Shown one piece after another: positions 1 through 7,313 of a stretch of DNA of 18,335 nt. The stretch lies in contig CAMDMN010000015.1 of NCBI GenBank assembly GCA_945901965.1, forward strand, positions 1-18,335. Reading direction: 5' to 3'. Position numbers and translations under genes: made by a program. The notes under the pieces were generated by a model. That model saw nothing but the letters and a program-made list of their open reading frames with translations, was not told the DNA's origin and searched no databases. The number at the start of each line of letters is the position of its first letter. Within the stretch, counting starts at the first letter, position 1. This stretch comes from Legionella genomosp. 1 (GTDB lineage: Bacteria > Pseudomonadota > Gammaproteobacteria > Legionellales > Legionellaceae).

Positions 1-1
1 C

Positions 2-658
2 ATGTGTTTTTCAGCAAAAGCCAGTTTTACTTTAGGTGCTCTACTGATTTCAACAGGAATTTTTTCGACAATTACAGCCAAAAACTCCAATAAAAACTAT
101 ATTTATCTTGCATTAATCCCAATTTTTTTTGGAATTCAACAAGTTATTGAAGGAATAATTTGGCTGCAAATGTATGGGGATAAGTTTACCGGTTCATCAT
201 TTTGGGTCTATTTTTATTTATTTTTTGCATTTTATTTTTGGCCGGCCTTCATTCCACTTTGTTCTTATCGTATTGAGCAAAATACTACTAGAAAAAAAGT
301 GTTGGCCGGATTTCTGCTTGCAGGCATTATATTAGGCGCCATAATTTACGTGCCAATATTACTTGGAGTTATCAGCACTAAAGCGATGGTCATGGGGCAA
401 TGCATTCAATATGACGTACATCAATCGATTACATTATCTAGCTTGTACACTATTTTTTATCTTTTCATAATTACTATGTCATTACTTATTTCATCCATAC
501 CAAAAATTAAACTATTGGGTATAGTCATTTTAATATCAGCAAATATATCTTACTGGTGGTATTTTCATGCATTCACTTCTACATGGTGTTTTTTTGCCGC
601 AGCCATATCTATTTACATCGCTTACATCGTTTATCGATTACCTATAAAGCCTAATTAG
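2..658 (+). CDS. Multi-pass membrane protein, DUF6629-like
   Basis: A 218-residue, very hydrophobic protein. It begins MCFSAKASF, which matches the MCFSA-type start I associate with the DUF6629 family of small membrane proteins, so I take the ATG at base 2 as the true start although its ribosome binding site lies outside the window. About seven membrane segments can be seen (roughly residues 8-26, 34-56, 66-92, 100-122, 142-163, 168-186 and 190-213). A short FGIQQVIEGIIW motif in the second segment is also typical of that family. No enzymatic motif is visible and the family has no established function known to me. The gene ends in TAG 18 bases before the convergent higA stop codon and has no visible tie to the pel operon. 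The family call is from memory of the N-terminal signature. Confidence 0.75.
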   Translation: MCFSAKASFTLGALLISTGIFSTITAKNSNKNYIYLALIPIFFGIQQVIEGIIWLQMYGDKFTGSSFWVYFYLFFAFYFWPAFIPLCSYRIEQNTTRKKVLAGFLLAGIILGAIIYVPILLGVISTKAMVMGQCIQYDVHQSITLSSLYTIFYLFIITMSLLISSIPKIKLLGIVILISANISYWWYFHAFTSTWCFFAAAISIYIAYIVYRLPIKPN

Positions 659-676
659 ATAAACAGAATAGGACTA

Positions 677-979
677 TCATGCAACCATTCTAATCTGTTC
701 GTAACTTCGAGAATTTTTGCGCTCTAATTCCCATACATCCAAGGCCAGCTGCATATTCAACCAGCTCTCTGGAGCACCACCTAATAAATGTGCTAATCGG
801 ATCGCTATGTCTGGGGTAATTGGACGATGCTCATGAATGATCTGGGAAACTGTACGTCTGGAAACACCTAATCGCTTGGCTAATTCAGTTTGAGTCATAT
901 CCAATGATGGCAATATATCCTCCCGTAAGATGGCACCGGGATGAGTTGGTCTTCGGTCTTTCGATCTTAAAGTATTCAT
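677..979 (-). CDS. higA: HigA-type antitoxin (XRE-family DNA-binding)
   Basis: A 100-residue protein with the hallmarks of the HigA/VapI antitoxin family: an N-terminal HPGAILREDIL motif (residues 13-23), then a helix-turn-helix (about 29-54, TQTELAKRLGVSRRTVSQII), then the conserved LGGAPESWLNMQ segment (66-77). Family members bind and neutralise the HigB mRNA interferase and repress their own operon through the helix-turn-helix. The gene lies directly downstream of higB. The higB TAA and the higA ATG share one base (TAATG), a classic sign of translational coupling, and a GAGG sequence sits about ten bases before the ATG. The toxin-first order is the normal hig order. Length is normal for the family and no defect is visible. 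Confidence 0.93.
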   Translation of the reverse strand: MNTLRSKDRRPTHPGAILREDILPSLDMTQTELAKRLGVSRRTVSQIIHEHRPITPDIAIRLAHLLGGAPESWLNMQLALDVWELERKNSRSYEQIRMVA

Positions 980-1257
980 TAGTGATAATCCTCAAAATTA
1001 ACATCATGAGCATTACCATTTTCAAAACGGAAACTAATTTTCCAATTTTTACGAACGGCAACACTCCATACGCTTATTCTAGCTCCTTTTAATTCATGTA
1101 AGTCCCAGCCTGGAATATTCATATCATTTACTAAAATAGCTGTATCAAGACGATCTAAAATTCGTGCTATCCTGGATAGATCTTTTCTATCTAACAACTT
1201 GCGAATATCTTTAGTAAAGAATTGCTCTAACCCCTTATGTTTGAAATTTTTTATCAC
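979..1257 (-). CDS. higB: HigB-type toxin (RelE superfamily mRNA interferase)
   Basis: I place the start at a GTG giving a 92-residue product that begins MIKNFKHKGL, which agrees with the usual HigB N-terminus and length. The longer reading frame from a TTG at 1272 would add five residues unlike the family. A GGA sequence lies about seven bases before the GTG. The C-terminal half carries the family pattern LHELKGAR (about residues 54-61), WSVAVRKNWKISF and a terminal NFEDYH ending in histidine. HigB toxins of the RelE superfamily cleave mRNA in association with ribosomes and are held inactive by HigA. The gene is coupled to higA by a one-base overlap. The family assignment is strong; activity of this copy is inferred from the intact sequence. 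Confidence 0.92.
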   Translation of the reverse strand: MIKNFKHKGLEQFFTKDIRKLLDRKDLSRIARILDRLDTAILVNDMNIPGWDLHELKGARISVWSVAVRKNWKISFRFENGNAHDVNFEDYH

Positions 1258-1282
1258 AGTTATTCCATACAATTTATCTTAA

Positions 1283-1310
1283 ATTGTAATCTATAAGGTT
1301 ACAAAGTCAA
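1283..1310 (-). promoter_or_regulatory. higBA promoter
   Basis: On the minus strand a TTGACT -35 element (1305-1310) is followed after 16 bases by TACAAT as the -10 element (1283-1288). Transcription would start near 1276, about 20 bases before the GTG chosen for higB. This fits a sigma70-type promoter serving the toxin-antitoxin pair independently of the pel operon upstream. It rests on sequence match only. Confidence 0.6.
1284..1304. promoter_or_regulatory. Palindromic operator candidate for HigA
   Basis: A 21-bp imperfect palindrome with 9-base arms (minus strand TTGTAACCT and AGATTACAA, 8 of 9 positions pairing) around a 3-base centre. It overlaps the higBA -10 element and fills the spacer. 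HigA-family antitoxins repress their own operons by binding palindromes at this position, so autoregulation here is a reasonable inference. Confidence 0.5.
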
Positions 1311-1466
1311 GCGGTAAGTCATATCTATGTCTGAAATTAACAATGAGAAATTTTAGTCTGGTTAAAATGTTTTAAGATTTCAAGGTATAAATAGTATAAT
1401 TTCCAAACGTAGTTCTTACCTTCTTTTCTAGGTGATAATTACGCTATAATTGCATATAAAAGCCAA

Positions 1467-2840
1467 TCAATCCGTCATCATAAAAGTTGAATACTCAAGA
1501 TTTTTAAAGTCTTTATTTAAATAAACTAACGCAAATGAAATGGATAATAACAAACTTAAACCCACCCCATATCCAAAAAAAGGAGGGCCTGCATATAATG
1601 AAATGAGAGTGAAAATAAAATTAGATGTCGCAAAAATAATGCATACATATAACGCATGTAAATATTCGGTCAAATAATACAAAATATTAAGTAATCCCCA
1701 TAGTATGATATTCAAACCAACAGCAATAATTAGAATTAAAAGTATATTTAAATAAATAGGCAGGATATTAAAAGTTGATAATATAAAGCAAGCTGATAAA
1801 AACATGATGACGGTCATCGCTGATTGAGTTTTAAATAAACTTAATACGGATTCTTTGCCGGCTAGAACAAGCTCTGATTTAACTGCTGATATTTCAGCTA
1901 ATGTTTTTCTTCGAAAAATAGTTTTCATAAATTTTGGATAAATTAAGCCAAAATTAGCCTCGATTTGCATTAAGAAAGTGGCAGTAGTAGGGATGATTGC
2001 AAGATATGCAATAAACATTGGTAAGTCATAAACTGGTGATAATCTTAATGGGGGGAAAATTACAAAACCGGTATTATCGTTATACCAGAAAAGATATTTA
2101 TCAATCCAAAATCCAAAAGTATAAAAAAAACCTGAAAAAAACAAGCTAAAATAAAAGTTTTTTCTTTTTAAGAAATCAAATCTAATCAAATCGCTAGTTG
2201 GATAATAATCTAAAATTGAATGTAATAAAAATATTAATATAATAACTTGGGCGATTAAAAATTCAAATAACATAGTAATAAGATTAGGTTCATCTAATAA
2301 AAAATGAACGACTATCATAGAAAAATAACCTAATGAAAACCCCCATATTATAAACCGATAAGCTTTATTCCCGGTTAAAAGAACTACTGACACCCAAATC
2401 ATGGATAAAATAATAAAAATAGATACAAGCTCTAATTTTAAAATAAAGCTATATTCGCTTAAGAAATAAAAAACGACTGGCACTGAAAGGGAAATTGATA
2501 TAATTAACTGTAATAATAATACGCCAATAAAATTAGGAGTAATTTTATTAAAATCTTTTTCAATAATTATATCAGCAATACAGCGGAAAAATGTAAATTG
2601 TAAAAATGATCCAATAATCATCGATGATGAAAGCAAATAAGTAATAATAGAAAGAAATTGATAAGTTATCTTATATGATGGCGTAGAAAAGAATGAAAAA
2701 AAACAAGTGACAGATAAGCTTAATATCATAAATAAGCCAGGACCCGCTCCCATCAGGGTCGTCATAGTATATGCACGGAGCAAGCTTTTATAAGAACCTT
2801 GATCCCACAATTTTTTTAATTCAAACCCTATTCCTGCCAT
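1467..2840 (-). CDS. pelG: PelG, polytopic inner-membrane Pel export protein
   Basis: A 457-residue protein from the ATG at 2840. It begins MAGIGFELKKLW, the recognisable PelG N-terminus, and its length matches Pseudomonas aeruginosa PelG. A GTG at 2852 would add four residues (MRYQ) that the family lacks, so I prefer 2840. About twelve hydrophobic membrane segments span the protein and there is no soluble domain of note. PelG belongs to the MOP flippase superfamily and, with PelF, PelE and PelD, forms the inner-membrane complex that makes and exports the Pel polymer. It is the last gene of the operon and overlaps the 3' end of pelF by 20 bases. The spacer between it and higB (1273-1466) shows no convincing terminator. 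Confidence 0.93.
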   Translation of the reverse strand: MAGIGFELKKLWDQGSYKSLLRAYTMTTLMGAGPGLFMILSLSVTCFFSFFSTPSYKITYQFLSIITYLLSSSMIIGSFLQFTFFRCIADIIIEKDFNKITPNFIGVLLLQLIISISLSVPVVFYFLSEYSFILKLELVSIFIILSMIWVSVVLLTGNKAYRFIIWGFSLGYFSMIVVHFLLDEPNLITMLFEFLIAQVIILIFLLHSILDYYPTSDLIRFDFLKRKNFYFSLFFSGFFYTFGFWIDKYLFWYNDNTGFVIFPPLRLSPVYDLPMFIAYLAIIPTTATFLMQIEANFGLIYPKFMKTIFRRKTLAEISAVKSELVLAGKESVLSLFKTQSAMTVIMFLSACFILSTFNILPIYLNILLILIIAVGLNIILWGLLNILYYLTEYLHALYVCIIFATSNFIFTLISLYAGPPFFGYGVGLSLLLSISFALVYLNKDFKNLEYSTFMMTD

Positions 2841-4347
2841 TTGATATCGCACGCTCGTAAATTGATTGGTAATTTTCTTTTAATTTTTCCATGCTGTAAT
2901 ATTTTCTTACTCTAGTCACTGCCGTTTCTTTTGCTTCTTCCCAGGCAGTCTTTGATGTTAATAATTCAATTGACGCCTCAGCAAGACCTTCGGCATTACC
3001 TAAGCTTACTATCCTTCCTGCTTTTCCAAGGGATTTATCTTCAGGACTTTTTCCTTCAATAAGCTCCCGACAACCGCCAACGTCAGTCGCTACAACCGGC
3101 AAACCAACAGCAAAACTTTCTAAAATAACAAAAGGGGAGCCTTCACTAATCGAACTCATTACTAGCAAATCTATTTTAGGATACATTTCCATCATAGGGT
3201 GCTCGCCAAGAAATTTAATTTTATTTTCAAGGCCTAAGATTGCGACTAAGTCTTTGCAGCTGGCAACATATTCTTTATCTTCTTCAATTGATCCGATGAT
3301 CCACGCTTCAGCTTTTGGGATCTTGTTAATTATTAAAGCGCTTGCTCGAATAAATGTTTTGAAATCTTTGATTGGCACGACGCGACCAACATACGCGATA
3401 ATTGGATTTTCTTCGTCAAGTTTTAGATCTAAGAATTTATAACGTTCGAAATCTACACCATAAGAAATAATCCTTGTTTTTTCTGGCTGTGCACCATCCG
3501 CAATTTGGCGGTCCCTATATATGTCAATCAAACTAATAATTGGATCAGCGGATCGGTAAGCAATTTTTGCAAGCACTGTAAAAAAATTAGTCCAGACATC
3601 AAGCAATCCTCTTTCGATATTAAACTGCTTTTTCTCTTGCACAATATATTCAAAAAAATAATTGCGCATTAACTCAATCCAGCGCTCCTTCGTATAAATT
3701 CCATGCTCGGTAATAACAAAGGGAAGTGAATATTTTTTTTGAAGTAATGCGCCTAGAAAACCCGCGTAACCTGTAGAGGCACTATGTAAAATTTTTACTT
3801 TCGGAAGATTAGTGACAATTTTATTTAAAGACCAAAACGGCCTATGTAAGGATCTTATTCCCCAGAAAAAATCAAAAAATGATTGATCTGAATATCGTTT
3901 ATTATATTTTTCAATTAAGATTTCCCATGATGTTTTCGATCTTAAAAATAAACATTCATTTATTTTTTCACTATCTCCCATTAATTCAAAAAGTTCTAAC
4001 ATGGTATCGGAATTATCCGCGACGAATGTCACAAATTTATCATGCATAGATTCAATTTTTTTGCGTGTATCTGCAGATATGTCTTTTGCAATATGTTTTG
4101 GCGGTAAACTATCTTCAAATAGATAGTGAGCTTCTAGATGAACTACATTATCTAATAAACTACTATGATAACCTTTATAATCTTCTTTTTTTGTCCCTAA
4201 AAATATAACGGCAAAACTATATTCAGGAAAAAATCTAATTAATTCTCTAGCCCAATGAGAAACGCCGCCACCTACAAAGGGAAAGGTGCCTTCTAATATC
4301 AAACAAATATCGGCTTCTTTTGCCGTTGGGAATTTTAGATTATTCAT
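2821..4347 (-). CDS. pelF: PelF, Pel glycosyltransferase (GT4 family)
   Basis: A cytosolic retaining glycosyltransferase of family GT4 that uses UDP-sugars to polymerise Pel. Numbered from the ATG at 4347 (508 residues, close to the approximately 507 of P. aeruginosa PelF), it shows EGTFPFVGGGVSHW near residues 19-32, GRVVPIKDF at about 321-329, and the EX7E motif in SEGSPFVILE (glutamates near 402 and 410), followed by GLPVVATDVGG. A TTG at 4359 would give four extra residues. The ATG at 4347 is better because it makes an ATGA overlap with the pelE stop codon, exactly as pelE does with pelD. The gene sits in the synthase half of the operon beside pelG and pelE. No key residue appears to be missing. 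Confidence 0.95.
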   Translation of the reverse strand: MNNLKFPTAKEADICLILEGTFPFVGGGVSHWARELIRFFPEYSFAVIFLGTKKEDYKGYHSSLLDNVVHLEAHYLFEDSLPPKHIAKDISADTRKKIESMHDKFVTFVADNSDTMLELFELMGDSEKINECLFLRSKTSWEILIEKYNKRYSDQSFFDFFWGIRSLHRPFWSLNKIVTNLPKVKILHSASTGYAGFLGALLQKKYSLPFVITEHGIYTKERWIELMRNYFFEYIVQEKKQFNIERGLLDVWTNFFTVLAKIAYRSADPIISLIDIYRDRQIADGAQPEKTRIISYGVDFERYKFLDLKLDEENPIIAYVGRVVPIKDFKTFIRASALIINKIPKAEAWIIGSIEEDKEYVASCKDLVAILGLENKIKFLGEHPMMEMYPKIDLLVMSSISEGSPFVILESFAVGLPVVATDVGGCRELIEGKSPEDKSLGKAGRIVSLGNAEGLAEASIELLTSKTAWEEAKETAVTRVRKYYSMEKLKENYQSIYERAISNGRNRV

Positions 4348-5327
4348 GGTAGATCCCAAAAACGTTTAACTGGTGCAATCAAAGGAATATTTAAAAAAAT
4401 ATTTGATTTTAAATATTCTCGCACCGCTTGATAATCATGCAATTTATATTTGATTTCAGCAAGATAAGGTAAAATTTGATAAGGAGGAATTTCTAAAGAA
4501 GATATATGACTAAAAGCTGCTTCCGCTTTTTTAATCTCGCCTAAACGAATATAAATTTTACCAAGTAGTGCCCATAAAGTTAAATCTTCTTTTAAGATCT
4601 TTAATGCTGATAAAGTATAAGTCAGTGCTTTAGATAAAATAGATTCTTCAAGGCCATGCGATATTAGGGAGCGATAGATAAATTCCCAATATAGTAATGC
4701 CAAGCTTTTTTCTAATTTAGCATGATTTTTACTATTAGGTTCTTCTTTATCAAGTAGTAAATGAAATCTATTAATATCTTGTGTTATATAACTTTCTTGT
4801 TGTTCGAGGATGTTAAATGCTAATAATCTAATTTCATCGGCATTATCCGAAAGTAAGGCAAACATAAATTTATTAATATAGGAAAATTGATTCTGTCCTA
4901 AGACAAATAATGCTTGAACTCGATTAGTTTTTGGTGCATTAGTTTGCATAAGATTTATTATAGCGCCTCCCGCACCATATTTTGTATGTATGGGCTTTAA
5001 GGTTTTTAAATTAATTGAACCATCCAATACTTCAGCGTATTTATAGGATTTTGTATGTAATCTAAGAATGGCAATTATTACAAATAGACCAATAACCATG
5101 CCAAAAATTGGTACGAAAGTAGATAAAAGGAAGATAAATAAATAGACCTGCCAATTAATAGATTTAAAAGAATTAATTAAGAGACATCTAGCCGTAATAA
5201 TTATGCAACAAGAAGCGCCTAGATGAATTACTAAGGACAGAAGTACTAAATTAGAAAATAATAAATGCGCTGAATTATATTCTAATAATATGGTGATAAT
5301 TAAAAATAATCCTGAAATTAATATCAT
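4344..5327 (-). CDS. pelE: PelE, membrane-anchored TPR protein of the Pel synthase complex
   Basis: A 327-residue protein, the usual PelE length. Two hydrophobic segments at the N-terminus (about residues 2-20 and 26-47) and a third at about 59-87 anchor it in the inner membrane. The remainder is helical, with tetratricopeptide-like repeats clearest at the C-terminus (about 235-312, for example LWALLGKIYIRLGEIKKAEAAF). PelE links PelD with PelF and PelG in the inner-membrane complex. Its ATG overlaps the pelD stop (ATGA) and its own stop overlaps the pelF start in the same way, so translation is probably coupled. PelE is poorly conserved; the call rests on its position between pelD and pelF, its size and its architecture. 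Confidence 0.9.
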   Translation of the reverse strand: MILISGLFLIITILLEYNSAHLLFSNLVLLSLVIHLGASCCIIITARCLLINSFKSINWQVYLFIFLLSTFVPIFGMVIGLFVIIAILRLHTKSYKYAEVLDGSINLKTLKPIHTKYGAGGAIINLMQTNAPKTNRVQALFVLGQNQFSYINKFMFALLSDNADEIRLLAFNILEQQESYITQDINRFHLLLDKEEPNSKNHAKLEKSLALLYWEFIYRSLISHGLEESILSKALTYTLSALKILKEDLTLWALLGKIYIRLGEIKKAEAAFSHISSLEIPPYQILPYLAEIKYKLHDYQAVREYLKSNIFLNIPLIAPVKRFWDLP

Positions 5328-6616
5328 TTTATGTTTATTAGTTCCTCTATTAAATCAACGGGATTTTGGTAAGAAGAGATAAGGCGTGATTCAAACCCTA
5401 GCTCTTTAGATTTTAGGGTAAGATTAAATTCTTTTGCTAAAATTGTATTGATACGGATTACATAATTTTCAATGGCAGTAAGATTAGAAAATGGCATTAA
5501 TATAAATAATATTTTTATATCACCTTTAGCGGTTTCCCACAGAGTATCTATGCCGCGTTTTTCTTGTCTTAAACGAAACAAGTATTGATTTTGCTGTGGG
5601 TTTTTATAGAATATTAAAGCTACAACGGAGCTATCAAGTTTGGTATTTTTTTGCAGGAAACTTAAACGTTGTAACTCATTAGCAAAATCAACGTTGCAGT
5701 CGGGAAATTTTTTTAAGATTAAATCAGCATTTTTTACAGTTTTACCTTCATTAAAATATTGTAATAATATATTAATAGTTTCTAAATTTTCATCATTTAA
5801 TTTTAAAAAAGGAATTTCTTGTATCGCTAAAAGAGCATAAACATTTGATTCCTGATCCATTAAAGGGGCAACAATTAAATAAGCGCTTAAATGCCCTTTT
5901 AATATTTCTTTATGAGAAACATGGGTCATAGCCTTAACTGTCAAAGCTTCTTCAATTAGAAAATCATCTTGTTTAGGTTTAGTTATTTTCCCAATTGATG
6001 CAACAGGATTAATTTGAACGATATTTTTTTCAACAGGAAAGATAGCCGCAATTTCAAAAAAACAATTTTGCGCTAAAATATTTAATAAATTAATAAATAT
6101 ATCTTTAGGTAACGCTTCATCAGCTGTTGCTAATAGTTGCCGTAAATCGCCAACGGCACCTCGAATAGTTACAGGCTTGGTAATATAGCTTTGTTCGAGA
6201 TGATGAAAAGCTAATAATAATGTTTTGTACGCTTCAGCAGTGCTTTGAATCCTTTTTTGTAAATAGCGTGATATTTCTTCATTATAATTAATTTTTTTAG
6301 ACCATCGATTTTGGAAAACACCACAAATAATAGTTAGCAAAAATCCTCCCAAAATATAAAGCTGGTAATTAATTGCTTCAATTTGTGTTTGATCTTTATA
6401 AAGGGATGTAACTACTAAAATAATAATAGAAAAGAGTGCAGGCCATAAACCATAACGTAAAGCAATTAGCACCGGTGCAAACCAAATCCAAGGAAAAGGA
6501 CTTTCTAAGGATAGTGGATTATTAAGTATCGTACTAATGATAACAAAGAGAATTGTTATCACTAGCGATTCTGTCCACCCGGCTAATGTGGAGCGTATTT
6601 TAGTATTATTTAGCAT
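5324..6616 (-). CDS. pelD: PelD, cyclic-di-GMP receptor of the Pel synthase
   Basis: A 430-residue protein with the PelD layout: four membrane segments in residues 15-105, a coiled-coil-like helix (about 108-145), a GAF-like region (about 160-290) and a degenerate GGDEF-like C-terminal domain. The active-site GGDEF signature is absent, but an inhibitory-site RxxD motif is present as RGID at residues 354-357, followed by an aromatic TLW. In P. aeruginosa PelD the equivalent RxxD, helped by a later arginine, binds dimeric cyclic-di-GMP and switches on synthesis. R388 lies at about the right spacing to be that later arginine. The gene overlaps pelC by 11 bases and pelE by 4. Post-translational control by cyclic-di-GMP is therefore expected; no cyclase is encoded in this window. 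Confidence 0.94.
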   Translation of the reverse strand: MLNNTKIRSTLAGWTESLVITILFVIISTILNNPLSLESPFPWIWFAPVLIALRYGLWPALFSIIILVVTSLYKDQTQIEAINYQLYILGGFLLTIICGVFQNRWSKKINYNEEISRYLQKRIQSTAEAYKTLLLAFHHLEQSYITKPVTIRGAVGDLRQLLATADEALPKDIFINLLNILAQNCFFEIAAIFPVEKNIVQINPVASIGKITKPKQDDFLIEEALTVKAMTHVSHKEILKGHLSAYLIVAPLMDQESNVYALLAIQEIPFLKLNDENLETINILLQYFNEGKTVKNADLILKKFPDCNVDFANELQRLSFLQKNTKLDSSVVALIFYKNPQQNQYLFRLRQEKRGIDTLWETAKGDIKILFILMPFSNLTAIENYVIRINTILAKEFNLTLKSKELGFESRLISSYQNPVDLIEELINIK

Positions 6617-7157
6617 AAACCGACTTGGAGCAGAATAGGCCGCTTAGTAAAGAATTAATTAATCGTTGGGCGGCGGTTGTGACAGCAATGCGGCTTCCAC
6701 CACTTAAGCTTCCTACTGCAGTCCAGACGATTCTTCCTGATTTTAAGTCTATTAATTGCAATGATAATCCAACCACAGGTTCGCCATCTAAGCCAACTTT
6801 ATAAGTCCACTCATTAACGGAGCCCGTCATTGCATATTGGGCATGGGTGCTACGCGCCCAATCTAATAGTTTAGGTTCTGAAACTATCTTATTCATGCCA
6901 GGAAATAAGACTTTGCCATGGTTATGATTTTGATATACAACCAAATTTCTAAGCCCACCAGTCTCCATAACTGCTGCAGTAACAGACATAGCCCGCTCAC
7001 CAGCCATAGGCGTTTCAGTATTATTGGCAAAAGGAATCACCGCTATTTTGGCATTATGATTAAAGGGTACACAAGAACTGTAATTAAAAATTTGTCCAGT
7101 ACATGCGCTAAGAAATAAAGATAAAAGCAGAATTAAAAAATTCCATTTTTTTATCAT
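6606..7157 (-). CDS. pelC: PelC, outer-membrane lipoprotein of Pel secretion
   Basis: A 183-residue lipoprotein precursor: a short basic start (MIKKW), a hydrophobic stretch and a lipobox LSAC with the lipidated cysteine at residue 19. The mature part has the PelC-type alpha/beta fold pattern (KIAVIPFANNTETPMAGERA near 38-57, and later SLQLIDLKSGRIVW). In P. aeruginosa PelC forms a dodecameric ring on the periplasmic face of the outer membrane and funnels the cationic polymer to PelB. The length is close to the reference protein. It has a strong AGGAG ribosome binding site and follows a 156-base gap after pelB2, the only real gap in the operon. It overlaps pelD by 11 bases. Confidence 0.93.
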   Translation of the reverse strand: MIKKWNFLILLLSLFLSACTGQIFNYSSCVPFNHNAKIAVIPFANNTETPMAGERAMSVTAAVMETGGLRNLVVYQNHNHGKVLFPGMNKIVSEPKLLDWARSTHAQYAMTGSVNEWTYKVGLDGEPVVGLSLQLIDLKSGRIVWTAVGSLSGGSRIAVTTAAQRLINSLLSGLFCSKSVYAK

Positions 7158-7313
7158 TTTTTAAACTCCTTTTGTAAAATCTAGTACTAGATCTCGACGT
7201 CCCGGGGTGCATCGTCATTAAGTAAAAATTTATAGATTAATCAATAACGCAAGGTATCATAATTATAAATTTACATTTATTTATTATTTAAGTCTATAGC
7301 TATCAAATCATCT
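7158..7313 (-). other. Intra-operon spacer between pelB2 and pelC with a palindrome and GC-rich block
   Basis: A 156-base gap with no coding capacity. It contains a perfect 14-bp palindrome, ATCTAGTACTAGAT (7179-7192), directly beside a GC-rich block (about 7194-7210, with GACGTC and CCCGGG) that stands out in this AT-rich DNA. The part nearer pelB2 is very AT-rich and contains TATAAT-like strings on the minus strand, but I see no -35 partner at proper spacing and no terminator hairpin with a U-run. It may hold a secondary promoter or an RNA-processing site, or be the remains of a small insertion. Confidence 0.4.
7166..7170 (-). promoter_or_regulatory. Strong ribosome binding site of pelC
   Basis: The minus strand reads AGGAG eight bases before the pelC ATG. 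It is the clearest Shine-Dalgarno sequence in the operon, as expected for the one pel gene inside the operon that cannot rely on an overlapping upstream gene. Confidence 0.75.

Noticed and set aside
904..1092. 62-codon plus-strand open frame across higA and higB
   Set aside because: It lies antisense to two well-supported genes, has no recognisable features, and is best explained as a shadow frame.
1350..1368. AT-rich inverted repeat (ATTTTA and TAAAAT) downstream of pelG, considered as the operon terminator
   Set aside because: The stem is only six A/T pairs with no following U-run on the minus strand; it is indistinguishable from chance in this composition.
5640..5840. 66-codon plus-strand frame inside pelD, and a similar one at 6918-7118 inside pelC
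   Set aside because: Both are antisense to intact conserved genes and show no protein-like features.
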